DNA from: Moorena sp. SIOASIH
GTDB taxonomy: Bacteria; Cyanobacteriota; Cyanobacteriia; Cyanobacteriales; Coleofasciculaceae
Assembly: GCF_010671925.1 (NCBI RefSeq)
Contig: NZ_JAAHIH010000011.1
Coordinates: 62,001-126,000, forward strand
Length of the DNA: 64,000 bases
Direction of reading: 5' to 3'
Under the pieces are notes generated by a model that ran no database searches, was not told the origin of the DNA, and was given only the letters and a program-made list of their open reading frames with translations. Of this stretch, positions 27,818 to 37,311 are shown in pieces; the first letter of the stretch is position 1, and every line of letters starts with the position of its first letter. The position numbers were made by a program, and so were the translations under genes.

Positions 27818-30034
27818 ATGGCAACAAAATTTCCAAAATTTAGCCAGGACCTCGCTCAAGATCCGACAACACGTCGAATCTGGTACGGGATTGCCACAGC
27901 CCATGACTTTGAAAGCCATGATGGCATGACCGAGGAGAATCTATATCAAAAGATTTTTGCTTCTCACTTCGGCCATCTTGCAATCATTTTCTTGTGGACT
28001 TCTGGCACCCTGTTCCACGTCGCCTGGCAAGGTAACTTTGAAGAGTGGATTAAAGATCCTGAAACTGTCAAGCCCATCGCCCACGCGATTTGGGATCCCC
28101 AATTTGGCTCAGGGGCAATTGATGCCTTCACCCAAGCTGGTGCTTCTAACCCCGTAAATATCGCCTACTCTGGTGTTTACCACTGGTTTTACACCATTGG
28201 CATGACAACCAATAACCAACTGCATGGTGGTGCCATGTTCTTGTTATTGTTGTCATCCCTATTACTGTTTGCAGGTTGGTTGCACTTACAGCCTAAGTTC
28301 CGCCCCAGCTTGAGCTGGTTCAAGAATGCAGAGTCTAGGCTGAATCACCACTTGGCAGGTTTGTTGGGTGTTAGCTCCTTAGCTTGGGCAGGTCACTTGA
28401 TTCACGTGGCTATCCCCGCATCTCGCGGACAGCACGTTGGTTGGGATAACTTCCTGAGTGTCAAACCCCATGCAGCTGGATTAGGACCTTTCTTTACCGG
28501 GAATTGGGGAGTCTATGCCCAGAACCCAGATACCGCTGGACACATCTTTGGTACCTCTGAGGGTGCAGGGACAGCGATTCTGACCTTCTTGGGTGGCTTC
28601 CATCCCCAGACTGAGTCCTTGTGGCTGACCGATATCGCCCATCACCACTTGGCGATCGCAGTGATCTTCATCATTGCCGGTCATATGTACCGCACCAACT
28701 GGGGTATTGGTCACAGCATCAAGGAGATTCATAGTGCCCACAATCCTCCGGCAGGTACTCCCTTTGGGGGAATGTTAGGTGAGGGTCACAAGGGTCTATA
28801 TGACACCATCAACAACTCTCTCCACTTCCAGTTAGGGTTAGCTCTGTCCTGTTTGGCTGTGGTCTGTTCCTTGGTAGCCCATCATATGTATGCGCTGCCG
28901 TCCTATGTTTTCATAGCCAAGGATCACACCACCATGGCAGCACTGTTTACTCACCATGAGTACATTGCTGGTTTCCTGATGGTTGGAGCATTCGCTCATG
29001 GTGCCATCTTCTTTGTGCGGGATTATGACCCAGAGGCTAATAAGAATAATGTGTTAGCCCGGATGCTGGAACACAAAGAAGCTCTGATTTCTCACCTGAG
29101 CTGGGTAACTCTGTTCTTAGGTTTCCACACCTTAGGACTCTATGTCCACAACGACGTCGTGGTTGCTTTCGGCACCCCCGAGAAGCAAATCCTGGTTGAG
29201 CCAGTATTTGCTCAGTTCATCCAAGCGGCTCACGGTAAACTGCTATACGGCTTTGACACTCTGCTGTCCAATTCCGATAGCTTAGCTTCTGGCGCTGGTG
29301 CAGCTTACCTACCTGGCTGGATGGATGCCATCAACAGTGGAACTAACTCCCTGTTCCTGACCATTGGTCCTGGCGATTTCTTGGTACACCATGCGATCGC
29401 TTTAGGTTTGCACACCACCACCCTGATTCTAGTCAAGGGTGCGCTGGATGCCCGTGGTTCCAAGCTAATGCCCGATAAGAAGGACTTCGGTTATGCCTTC
29501 CCTTGTGATGGTCCTGGTCGTGGCGGTACTTGCGACATCTCTGCTTGGGATGCCTTCTACCTCGCCATGTTCTGGATGCTGAACACCCTAGGCTGGTTGA
29601 CCTTCTACTGGCACTGGAAGCATCTGTGCGTCTGGCAAGGTAACGTGGCTCAGTTCAATGAGAACTCTACTTATCTCATGGGCTGGTTCCGGGATTACCT
29701 GTGGGCTAACTCTGCTCCGTTGATCAATGGTTACAGCCCGTTTGGAACCAACAACCTTTCTGTCTGGGCTTGGATGTTCCTCTTGGCACACCTAGTTTGG
29801 GCAACTGGTTTCATGTTCCTGATCTCGTGGCGTGGTTACTGGCAAGAGCTAATCGAAACCTTGGTCTGGGCACACGAGCGTACTCCTCTGGCTAACTTGG
29901 TTAGCTGGAAGGATAAGCCTGTTGCGCTGTCCATCGTTCAAGCTCGTCTGGTTGGTTTAACCCACTTCACGGTTGGTTATATACTTACCTACGCCGCATT
30001 CTTGATTGCCTCGACAGCTGGTGCATTTGGCTAA
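27818..30034 (+). CDS. psaB: Photosystem I P700 apoprotein A2
   Basis: 738 residues from the ATG at 27818 (MATKFPKFSQDLAQDPTTRR, the usual PsaB start); the longer frame from 27773 is not conserved. It has the paired F-X segment FPCDGPGRGGTC near residue 555 and the terminal RGYWQELIETLVWAHERTPL. It forms the PsaA/PsaB heterodimer core. It is probably one operon with psaA; an intrinsic terminator lies 50 bp downstream. Confidence 0.98.
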   Translation: MATKFPKFSQDLAQDPTTRRIWYGIATAHDFESHDGMTEENLYQKIFASHFGHLAIIFLWTSGTLFHVAWQGNFEEWIKDPETVKPIAHAIWDPQFGSGAIDAFTQAGASNPVNIAYSGVYHWFYTIGMTTNNQLHGGAMFLLLLSSLLLFAGWLHLQPKFRPSLSWFKNAESRLNHHLAGLLGVSSLAWAGHLIHVAIPASRGQHVGWDNFLSVKPHAAGLGPFFTGNWGVYAQNPDTAGHIFGTSEGAGTAILTFLGGFHPQTESLWLTDIAHHHLAIAVIFIIAGHMYRTNWGIGHSIKEIHSAHNPPAGTPFGGMLGEGHKGLYDTINNSLHFQLGLALSCLAVVCSLVAHHMYALPSYVFIAKDHTTMAALFTHHEYIAGFLMVGAFAHGAIFFVRDYDPEANKNNVLARMLEHKEALISHLSWVTLFLGFHTLGLYVHNDVVVAFGTPEKQILVEPVFAQFIQAAHGKLLYGFDTLLSNSDSLASGAGAAYLPGWMDAINSGTNSLFLTIGPGDFLVHHAIALGLHTTTLILVKGALDARGSKLMPDKKDFGYAFPCDGPGRGGTCDISAWDAFYLAMFWMLNTLGWLTFYWHWKHLCVWQGNVAQFNENSTYLMGWFRDYLWANSAPLINGYSPFGTNNLSVWAWMFLLAHLVWATGFMFLISWRGYWQELIETLVWAHERTPLANLVSWKDKPVALSIVQARLVGLTHFTVGYILTYAAFLIASTAGAFG

Positions 30035-30085
30035 TGGTTGCTGAAACTAGCTTTTTAGGTATTTAAATTGTAGGTAATTAATTTA

Positions 30086-30116
30086 AATCTCCTGCCTTCT
30101 GGTGGGGGATTTTTTA
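30086..30116 (+). terminator. Intrinsic terminator after psaB
   Basis: AATCTCCTGCC pairs with GGTGGGGGATT (two to three G-T pairs) around a TTCT loop and runs into a T-tract. Confidence 0.8.
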
Positions 30117-30512
30117 TTATTTCCTCAGTTTTAGATCTACTGAATAGAATTGCATGGCTTGGCAGCCGCAAAAATATAGCGCTATATAAATAATGATTAT
30201 CAGCGAAAATAATTTTGACAAAAACTATAAAATGTGGTAAAGAAAAGACAACTAGTGAATCATTTAAATGAACAACTATATCGCTCTGTTACTGATTCCC
30301 CCAGAATCAGGTAACTCTGCTCTACTTCAATCCTGCCATGCCATCTCGACAGTAGTACTCAGTACTGAGGGGGTCAGGTCGTCAGGGGGTCGCTGCTACT
30401 GTTCATAAATCACAAATAATTCGCAGATAGATAAATAAGTACAGGACTTATCCATCCAGAAGTGTAAAACCTCTGTAATTCTCTGATCCGTAGTTCCGAG
30501 ATCCGAACTTTT
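30117..30512. other. Intergenic region, psaB to kinase
   Basis: AT-rich, with no supported gene. A 46-codon frame at 30268 has no ribosome site or recognisable content and was not accepted. Confidence 0.5.
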
Positions 30513-33014
30513 ATGAAAGACCTCAAGCCAAATGATTTACTTGATGGGCGTTATCGAGTAATTGATACCCTAGCCCAAGGTGGATTTGGGAAAACTTACA
30601 TTGCCCAAGATACCCGCCGACCCACTAATCCCCAGTGTGTTATCAAACAACTGAAGCCACCTACCAACCATCCCAAATCCTTGGAAAATGCCAGACGTTT
30701 GTTCCGAACTGAAGCCGAAACTCTAGAGAGACTGGGGAAGCATGACCAAATTCCGATGCTTTTAGCTTACTTCGAGGAAGATGAAGAGTTTTACCTGGTT
30801 CAAGAGTTTATTGAAGGAAACACCCTCAGCCGTGAAATCAAACCTGGTCAAAGCTGGTCTGAAAGCCAAGTTCGTCAAATGCTTCAGCAAGTCTTGAGAG
30901 CTCTCAGCTTTATCCACCAAAATCGAGTTATCCATCGTGATATCAAGCCCGATAATATTATCCGACGACATCAGGATAATAAGCTTGTTTTAGTTGACTT
31001 CGGTACAGTCAAGCAAATTCGCGGACCCAACAATCAAGTCAGTGGCACAATCGCTGTTGGAACCCCTGGTTATATGTCCACAGAACAAGGTAGAGGTAAT
31101 CCTCGTGCCAACAGTGATATTTATGGCCTTGGTATGATTGCTATCCAGGCAGTAACTGGCTTAACTATTAATCAAATTCAAGAAGACCCTAATACTGGAG
31201 AAGTGATTTGGGAACCTTGGGCAAAGATCAGTGATGATTTAAAGTCGATTCTTTCTAAGATGGTGCGCTACCATTTTAGGGAACGTTACCAGTCTGCCAC
31301 AGAGGTTATACAGGCTCTTGAGTCATACCCACAAGTCTCAGTAGCACAACAGAAATCGGTACAACAGCCCACAATAATACAACCCACACTAGTTCCGCAA
31401 CAGCACTCTCCAGTCCCCTCAACAGGTATTCCATCAATACCACAGTCTGGGCAACCTCAACCGACAGAGATTTCATTACCACCATCTCAACTTTCGGCAA
31501 CAGCAGCCTCATCGGCGCAACCGTTTGGTGGGTCTCAGTCTTCGGGAGTTGGATCTCAAAACCCTCGTCGCTTCTTGCTTCCCATCGCTGTTGCCACTGC
31601 TGTTATTGGCATCGTTATCTATTTAATCTGGTTATTTTTATTTAATAACACTCCCAAGACTACGGAGTCACCCAACCCATCACCTCTTGCTACGAATGCT
31701 CAAATTACTCCAACTCCAACACCTGATCAGAGTAATATTCAAGCTCAAATTAGCCTTGGGGAAAAGCCACTAGTTAAAACAGAAGAGGTAGGCACTCCAA
31801 ATCCCAAATTTCAAGCTGCCAAACAACAGGGTATGGCAGCCATGGCTGCTGGTGATTATGACAAAGCCGTGAGTGACTTTGAAGCAGCAATTCGGAAATA
31901 CCCCAACGCTCCTGAAACTCTAATTTATCTCAATAATGCTCGCATTGGTAATCAGAAATCCTATACTATTGCTGTCGCTGGACCGATTGCTACTGACCCC
32001 GATGGCACATTAGCAATTTTGCGTGGCGTTGCTCAAGCTCAAGATGAAATCAATAAAACTGGGGGAATTAATGGTGTACCCCTCAAAGTAGTCATTACTA
32101 GTGATGATCAAAATCCCGATACTGCTAAACAAATTGCTTCAGCGTTGGTCAACAATCCGGAAATATTAGGTGTAATTGGTCATTCCGCTAGCAGTGTAAC
32201 CTTAGCCGCAGGAGAAGTATATAATTCCGGTAAACTAGCCGCCATGTCTGCCGTTAGTACTTCCGTAAAGTTGTCAAACTTTAGCCCGTATGTATTTCGC
32301 TCAGTGCCAAATGATGCTTTTTCAGCCAGAGCCTTAGCTAACTACATGCTTACCCAGTTTAAAAATCAGAATGCAGCGGTTTTCTATAATTCTAAGAGTG
32401 ACTACAGTAAGTCTCTCAGAACTGAATTTGTCACAGCGGTTTCCCTAGGAGGAGGACAAGTTGTTGATGAGATTGACATCTCCAATCCAGATTTTAATCC
32501 TGCTACACGTGTAGAACAAGCGATTCAGCGGGGAGCACAGGTGCTATTTTTAGCTCCTAACCCAGCATTTCTAGATCAAGCTTTGGAGGTTGTTAAGGTC
32601 AATGGTAAACGTCTAAGTCTGTTGGGAGGAGATGTAATGTATTCTCCCAAAACTTTAGAGAAAGGTGCAGAAAACGCTGTTGAAATGGTGGTAGCTGTTT
32701 TTTGGGATATTGATAGCAACCCTCAGTCAGACTTTGTCCGTAAATCCAAAGCCCTTTGGAATGCTGAGGTTAACTGGCGCACAGCCATGGCTTACGATGG
32801 AACCCAAGCTTTGATAGAAGCCCTCAAACGTAATCCTACTCGTGCTGGTGTTCAAGAAGCCCTATCATCCTCAGACTTTGTAGCGCCTGGAGTATCTGGT
32901 TCAATTCGGTTTTTGCGTTCAGGCGATCGCAATGGCTCAGTCCAACTGGTAAAAATTCTTCCCAAGCAGAACACTTCCAGCGGTTACGATTTCCTTCCCA
33001 TACCCTCTAATTAG
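30513..33014 (+). CDS. Ser/Thr kinase fused to TM, TPR and periplasmic-binding (branched-chain amino acid type) domains
   Basis: 833 residues. Hanks-type kinase 10-275: Gly loop AQGGFGKTY, VIK lysine, catalytic HRDIKPDN near 140, DFG near 161, APE-like region as TPGYMSTEQ. A Pro/Gln/Ser-rich linker leads to one membrane helix at about 355-377 (VATAVIGIVIYLIWLFLF). A short TPR-like pair (QQGMAAMAAGDYDKAVSDFEAAI) follows. The C-terminal ~345 residues are a Leu/Ile/Val-binding (Peripla_BP_6) fold: IAVAGPIATD, GVAQAQDEINKTGGINGVPL, GVIGHSAS. The layout predicts an inside kinase controlled by an outside ligand-binding domain, in one chain. Catalytic residues look intact. No partner gene is adjacent; ligand and substrates unknown. 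Confidence 0.88.
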   Translation: MKDLKPNDLLDGRYRVIDTLAQGGFGKTYIAQDTRRPTNPQCVIKQLKPPTNHPKSLENARRLFRTEAETLERLGKHDQIPMLLAYFEEDEEFYLVQEFIEGNTLSREIKPGQSWSESQVRQMLQQVLRALSFIHQNRVIHRDIKPDNIIRRHQDNKLVLVDFGTVKQIRGPNNQVSGTIAVGTPGYMSTEQGRGNPRANSDIYGLGMIAIQAVTGLTINQIQEDPNTGEVIWEPWAKISDDLKSILSKMVRYHFRERYQSATEVIQALESYPQVSVAQQKSVQQPTIIQPTLVPQQHSPVPSTGIPSIPQSGQPQPTEISLPPSQLSATAASSAQPFGGSQSSGVGSQNPRRFLLPIAVATAVIGIVIYLIWLFLFNNTPKTTESPNPSPLATNAQITPTPTPDQSNIQAQISLGEKPLVKTEEVGTPNPKFQAAKQQGMAAMAAGDYDKAVSDFEAAIRKYPNAPETLIYLNNARIGNQKSYTIAVAGPIATDPDGTLAILRGVAQAQDEINKTGGINGVPLKVVITSDDQNPDTAKQIASALVNNPEILGVIGHSASSVTLAAGEVYNSGKLAAMSAVSTSVKLSNFSPYVFRSVPNDAFSARALANYMLTQFKNQNAAVFYNSKSDYSKSLRTEFVTAVSLGGGQVVDEIDISNPDFNPATRVEQAIQRGAQVLFLAPNPAFLDQALEVVKVNGKRLSLLGGDVMYSPKTLEKGAENAVEMVVAVFWDIDSNPQSDFVRKSKALWNAEVNWRTAMAYDGTQALIEALKRNPTRAGVQEALSSSDFVAPGVSGSIRFLRSGDRNGSVQLVKILPKQNTSSGYDFLPIPSN

Positions 33015-33286
33015 TTTTAGGAGTTTTAGTTAGCTGATAGCTGATAGCTTACTATAATTGTATAATAATTGTGTAATAATTGTCTAATACTTGTCTAATT
33101 GAACAAATTATACCGATTGCAACTGGAGTTTAGACTCAACTCCAGTTAGTCTAAACTCCAGAATAATGAATTATATAATCAACGTTATTCCTTAAAACAT
33201 GAATTGTATTACGATTGAAGTGCTGACTATTGGTTTCAGACATCCTCTTAGGGGATATTCAGCGATCAACACTCAACACTTAAAAC

Positions 33287-34714
33287 TCAATTTTTAAACA
33301 CTAAATCCCCTGCGTAAACCCGGAGATTACCTATTTTCCAACCTAGAGAAATTGGTCTATTCCCATTAACTGGTTTGTATAGGTCAACGTGTTTTGACCA
33401 GTCATGTTTATTACCATTTCGGGTCAGAATTGGCAAATCATTTTTAGGATTGTAGGTCAGTTTAAGACTCTCACCAGTACTACCAAGCCACTGGACTTTA
33501 CCTATCGCAATTTCCCGTAAATATAACTGACTTTTTTCCTTAACCGCCTGTTTAAAATCCTCATAGTTACCATGAGATTCTTCTTCTCCTACTTCTAGAG
33601 CAAACCCAGCATAGCTATTGCCTAGGGTTGTTGCTTTCAGAGTTTTTTCCTGACTATAGAGCTGGGCAAATTTCTGGTTCGGTATAGCCACCTCAGTATA
33701 GGTATCCAAATTAATCGAGCGAATCGCTAACCAGGTTTTCTCCAGTTTAAAGAACCAAATACCGTCTTCTATTTCTGCTTGAGCCGTCTTAGGTAATTGG
33801 AAAAAGAATGGTCTATCCGTAGCTGGTCTTAACCAAAGAACTAGGTTACGGTATTGCCCAACTTGGTCTCCCTGATTTTTTCCTGGCTTCACCCAATCAC
33901 CACCAGTATTAGCAACAAAAAAATCTACACCCCGCTGTTGATTGTATGCCATTAGCTTAAATGGTCCGACATCACCATCAGGAAACTCACCCGCCAAACT
34001 CCCCAACTGATAGGTATGACCAAAGAAGGTGGTTTCCCAATATCCTGGTTTATCCTCACCTCCAGGTTTCCAATTTTCATAGACCGGTTTACTAGCCAGG
34101 ATTTCCACAGGCTTCTGAAACTGCTTACGAGCTAACTTTACCACCGCCTGGGGAGGTCGATAGGCGCTAGTAATTACGTGAATCACATCCCGTTCTGGCT
34201 TAGGATTCACTAAGGTAACATCCCCAAAATAAAGCCAGAACAGACGGGCAGCACTGGCCCCGTAGACCACATTACTTTTGCCGTAATCCCGCTTAGTCGG
34301 TCCACCAAAACCACCTCGATAATATTTCACTGCTGCCGCCGCTGACATCCAATCTAGAGCCGCTTTAGCCAGTTGTTTCACCTCCGGCTCCTTCGCAAAG
34401 TCGTAGAGATTTAGATAAGCCGCAAAGGTGTGACCATGGTAAGTCTCTGAATCCCACTCTCCCATACCAATGTTGTATAACGCCCAGACATAGCGCTGAA
34501 TTTTCTTTTTATACAGACGCCTAGTCTCTTCATTTCCGGTTTCCTCCGCCATCAGATAAACGGAAATCTCTCGCATTGCCCGGAGATTGTCCGTGTTGCG
34601 TCCATCCACCCAACCTCCTCGCACATCCGGTCCCCAACCATCACCACCTTTTCCCTTACCATAAATCGGGTGAGGACGTCCCTTGGGGTCTGTTTCTGTC
34701 CAGGTTTTGGCACC
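33287..34714 (-). pseudogene. Lipoprotein gene, 3' part (separated by IS605 insertion)
   Basis: The frame from 34714 (GAKTWTETDPKGRPHP) to the stop at 33287 is the C-terminal 475 residues of a protein whose N-terminus is encoded at 36477-36971. Visible content: AMREISVYLMAEETG, YHGHTFAAYLNLYDFAKEPEVKQLAKAALDW and AVKYYRGGFGGPTKRDYGKSNVVYG, suggesting an all-alpha (toroid-like) region. A beta-rich second half follows (QRGVDFFVANTGGDW, FFQLPKTAQAEIEDG). The alpha-then-beta layout resembles some polysaccharide lyases, but no catalytic motif was recognised; treat as unknown. The gene is broken as it stands. Confidence 0.75.
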
Positions 34715-34717
34715 TTG

Positions 34718-34900
34718 ACACTCCCCATGGCTATAAGCCAGGGGATTCTTGGTTCATCGAATTGTCTTGCTCAACCAGGCCGTGACCAAGAAGAGTAGAG
34801 GACAAATCTCCCCAAGCGTTACTTAAAGTTTCCGTGTGCCCCACGGTACTCAAGGCTCTATTAAGTATGTTTTTGGCGGCATTGTGATCGCGATCTAGAC
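34718..34900 (-). ncRNA. Probable TnpB guide RNA (reRNA/omega RNA) at the right end
   Basis: Family knowledge places the TnpB guide RNA over the 3' end of tnpB and the right end of the element, with the guide taken from flanking host sequence. The region matches a segment preserved in the decayed copy at 48.52-48.66 kb (GTAGAGGACAA and GTGTGCCCCAC blocks), which supports constraint on this RNA. Its limits are inferred. Confidence 0.4.
34723..34744 (+). repeat. IS605 right-end hairpin
   Basis: CCCC-A-TGGCT-ATA-AGCCA-GGGG, with the A bulged; it is the TnpA recognition palindrome at the tnpB side. Confidence 0.75.
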
Positions 34901-35933
34901 TGCAACCACATTTACAGGTATGAGTCCTGGTTGACAGAGACTTTTTAACCACCTCACCGCACTCGGAGCAATTTTGACTTGTGTAGGCAGGATTAACCGC
35001 AATAGTTAACTTGTTAAACCTTTGGCCAAAATGCTCTAACCATCCCCGAAATTGACGCCAACCAGCATCATTAATAGACTTAGCAAGGCAATGATTTTTT
35101 ACTAAGTTTTTAACCTTCAAATCTTCGTAAGCGACCAAATCGTTAGATTGGATTACGCAACGCGCCAGTCTCTTGGCGTGTTCTTTACGTTGCCTACTTA
35201 TTTTGAGGTGTGCCCTACCTAGTCTATTTCTGGCTTTTCCTCGGTTGACTGAGCCTTTCTTCTTTCGGGAAAGCCTACGTTGGCAAAACTTTAGACGTTT
35301 TTCGCTTTTGCGATAAAACCTGGGATTAGGTTCTGAATGCCCATCAGAGTCGGTGTAAAACTCTTTTAGTCCCACATCTAACCCGACAGCGTATCCTGTA
35401 TTTTTTATCTCTTCAGTTCTGGTTACTTTTACGCAAAATTGGACGTAGTAACCATCCGCTTTTTTGACAATCCGAACTCGCTTGATTAGTTTCTGGTCAA
35501 ACCACCACAAGTCCCAAGTCCCCTTGAGCTTTATTTTACCAATACCTTTTTTGTCGGTAAACTTGATAAACTTTTTGTCTAGTGGCAACTTCCAGCCAGA
35601 TTGCTTGTACTCAACAGATCGGCAATGCTTTTTGAATTTTGGGTAGCCTTTCTTTCCCGGAACTTTCTTCTTGCAGTTATCGAATAAGCGCTTAATAGCA
35701 CGCTCTACGTTCTCTACCGAAGCCTGACAAGCGTGGCTATTAAGGTCTTTAACAAATCCAAATTCATCTCTTAACTGAGTGTTGTAACGATAGAGTTCCT
35801 TTTTGCCAATCCCTTTGTTATCTATCCAGTAACGCAAGACTTTGTTTCGCACAAATTTAGATGTACGAATAGCTTCGTCTACGGCCTTTTGCTGAGATTT
35901 ACTAAGGACGGCCTTGAACTCCATTGTCAACAC
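34731..35933 (-). CDS. tnpB: RNA-guided endonuclease TnpB
   Basis: 400 residues from the GTG at 35933, giving MLTMEFK, the usual family start and spaced 8 nt from AGGAGG; a GTG at 35942 overlaps that ribosome site. RuvC residues are in place: D in GLDVGLKEF, E in VAYEDLKVKN, D in CSLDRDHNAAKNIL. The zinc ribbon has NCSECG and CKCGC. An arginine/lysine-rich helix (KRLKFCQRRLSRKKKG) is present. TnpB cuts DNA guided by an RNA from the element end and helps retain the element. The gene appears complete and lies divergent from tnpA. Confidence 0.92.
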   Translation of the reverse strand: MLTMEFKAVLSKSQQKAVDEAIRTSKFVRNKVLRYWIDNKGIGKKELYRYNTQLRDEFGFVKDLNSHACQASVENVERAIKRLFDNCKKKVPGKKGYPKFKKHCRSVEYKQSGWKLPLDKKFIKFTDKKGIGKIKLKGTWDLWWFDQKLIKRVRIVKKADGYYVQFCVKVTRTEEIKNTGYAVGLDVGLKEFYTDSDGHSEPNPRFYRKSEKRLKFCQRRLSRKKKGSVNRGKARNRLGRAHLKISRQRKEHAKRLARCVIQSNDLVAYEDLKVKNLVKNHCLAKSINDAGWRQFRGWLEHFGQRFNKLTIAVNPAYTSQNCSECGEVVKKSLSTRTHTCKCGCSLDRDHNAAKNILNRALSTVGHTETLSNAWGDLSSTLLGHGLVEQDNSMNQESPGL

Positions 35934-36010
35934 TTCGATCACCTCCTTGACCTTATTCTTTACGTACCCTTATAGTATATACAAGCAAGATACATAATGT
36001 CCAGGACAAA

Positions 36011-36409
36011 ATGAAAAATAAGTTTAAATACAATAAAAACATCGTTTATTCGTGCAAATACCACATTGTATGGTGTCCCAAGTACCGTAGGCCAGTACTC
36101 GTGGAAGAGGTAGAGACTAAACTAAAAGATCTCCTCTACCAAATAGCAGAAGAGATCCAAGTCGAAATTATAGAACTAGAGGTGATGCCTGACCATGTTC
36201 ACCTGCTTTGTGAATGCGATCCACAATTTGGGATTCACAAAGTAGTTAAACGATTTAAAGGGGCAACCAGTAGGTACCTTAGAGAACAATTTCCTCACCT
36301 AAAAAGCCGACTACCTACTTTGTGGACTAATTCCTACTTTTTATCTACAGTTGGAGGTGCTCCACTTGAGACGATCAAAAGGTATGTTCAAAATCAAAAA
36401 GAAGTTTAG
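36011..36409 (+). CDS. tnpA: IS200/IS605 transposase TnpA (Y1 HUH)
   Basis: 132 residues with VMPDHVHLLCE (HUH metal-binding pair) near residue 60 and IKRYVQNQ near the C-terminus with the single catalytic tyrosine. It performs single-strand peel-and-paste transposition using the end hairpins. Full length for the family (~130-150). Divergent from tnpB, with ~75 bp between the starts. Confidence 0.93.
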   Translation: MKNKFKYNKNIVYSCKYHIVWCPKYRRPVLVEEVETKLKDLLYQIAEEIQVEIIELEVMPDHVHLLCECDPQFGIHKVVKRFKGATSRYLREQFPHLKSRLPTLWTNSYFLSTVGGAPLETIKRYVQNQKEV

Positions 36410-36433
36410 GGAATAAATTCCTGTTCGGGCTAA

Positions 36434-36455
36434 CCCCATAGATGGAATCTAGGGG
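36434..36455 (+). repeat. IS605 left-end hairpin
   Basis: CCCC-A-TAGAT-GGA-ATCTA-GGGG, the counterpart of the right-end palindrome, 21 bp inside the left boundary. Confidence 0.75.
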
Positions 36456-36476
36456 CTTGCGCCCTCAGGATTTTCG

Positions 36477-36971
36477 GTCAAACATTCGCTGTTTGTAGGT
36501 CGGGTCGAGAAATTGCCCAAAGAAGAAATATTTTCGGATTTGTCCCTTGAGGGTGAAAGCGTAATAGTAGTCAATACCCTCAGTATGTTGGTTATCTTGA
36601 GCTTGGGCATCTTCTGATTGCAGAAACTCTAGGGCTTTCTCCTGATTGCCAACAATAAAATCAAACATGGCATAGGGATAAGACCGCTTCTCATTTTCCC
36701 CGTAGTTGTTGCCATAGCCTTTACCACCGTAATACTGAATTGCCTGGTTGGCTCGCACCCAGAATTCTGATTCTAATTCAGGAGTCCACTGATTCCTATA
36801 CTTGGTCGCAATCGGTAAGGGTTCAATATGAATTAGATCAGTAACAGATCTGCTAATCACTGGTTTAGCCTCTGACGCTGGTGTGGTCGGTATAACTTGG
36901 TGGGTACAGCCCAAGACAGCACCAGCCACCAAGGAAGCTACTAGTAAGTCACGAGATTTCCGAGATTTCAC
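36477..36971 (-). pseudogene. Lipoprotein gene, 5' part (split by IS605)
   Basis: The first 165 codons run from the ATG at 36971: a lipoprotein signal (LLVASLVAGAVLGC, lipobox VLGC), then EPLPIATKYRNQWTPELESEF, YYGGKGYGNNYGENEKRSYPYAMFDF and YKQRMFD. The frame then enters the IS and stops after a few codons (36465). Joined to the 3' part at 34714 it gives an uninterrupted 640-residue lipoprotein. The present truncated product would be an exported ~168-residue fragment. Confidence 0.8.
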
Positions 36972-37131
36972 GAGATTTCACCAGTTTTAGCGATTGGCCT
37001 CAATTCTTACACAACAACCAAAACAGTACACCTGAGCGTCAACCCTAAATTAAACATCGGCACTTCACAATTTTTAATCATGGGCAATGGGGCTCAGAAC
37101 CCCCAGGGATTGACAAATTCAGGATATAGTC

Positions 37132-37311
37132 ATGTTCGATTTACTATTTGCTCGCAATTTGGCCACTACATTAATCATACTCACTGTGTTCATTCTTGGC
37201 ATAGACAAGTTGTATCGGCAGGATCAAAAAGCTGGAAAACTCCAAAGGGTTCAGCACATGGAACACGCCCTTCGAGTCGGATTTGTGCTCAAGGCAACTC
37301 AATTCCGTTGA
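37132..37311 (+). CDS. Small single-helix membrane protein, 59 residues
   Basis: The ATG at 37132 has AGGA about 8 bases upstream. It encodes an N-terminal hydrophobic helix (LATTLIILTVFILGI) followed by a positively charged tail (DKLYRQDQKAGKLQRVQHMEH). A strong terminator lies 240 bp downstream. Hydrophobic-then-basic layout and codon pattern favour a real gene over the overlapping out-of-phase frame from 37080, which has no such structure. No family recognised. Confidence 0.5.
   Translation: MFDLLFARNLATTLIILTVFILGIDKLYRQDQKAGKLQRVQHMEHALRVGFVLKATQFR

Larger units (their letters stand above)
34715..36476. mobile_element. IS200/IS605-family element (divergent tnpB and tnpA)
   Basis: Both ends carry hairpins of the same design on the same strand: CCCC, a bulged A, a 5-bp stem, a 3-nt loop and GGGG, at 34723-34744 and 36434-36455. 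The left end (high coordinate) directly follows TTGAC read on the minus strand. The right end terminates in TCAA, like the cleavage sites of IS608-type elements. tnpA points to the left end and tnpB to the right end, the IS605 layout. Both genes are intact, so it may still move. The exact right end is uncertain by 3 bp. Confidence 0.85.
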
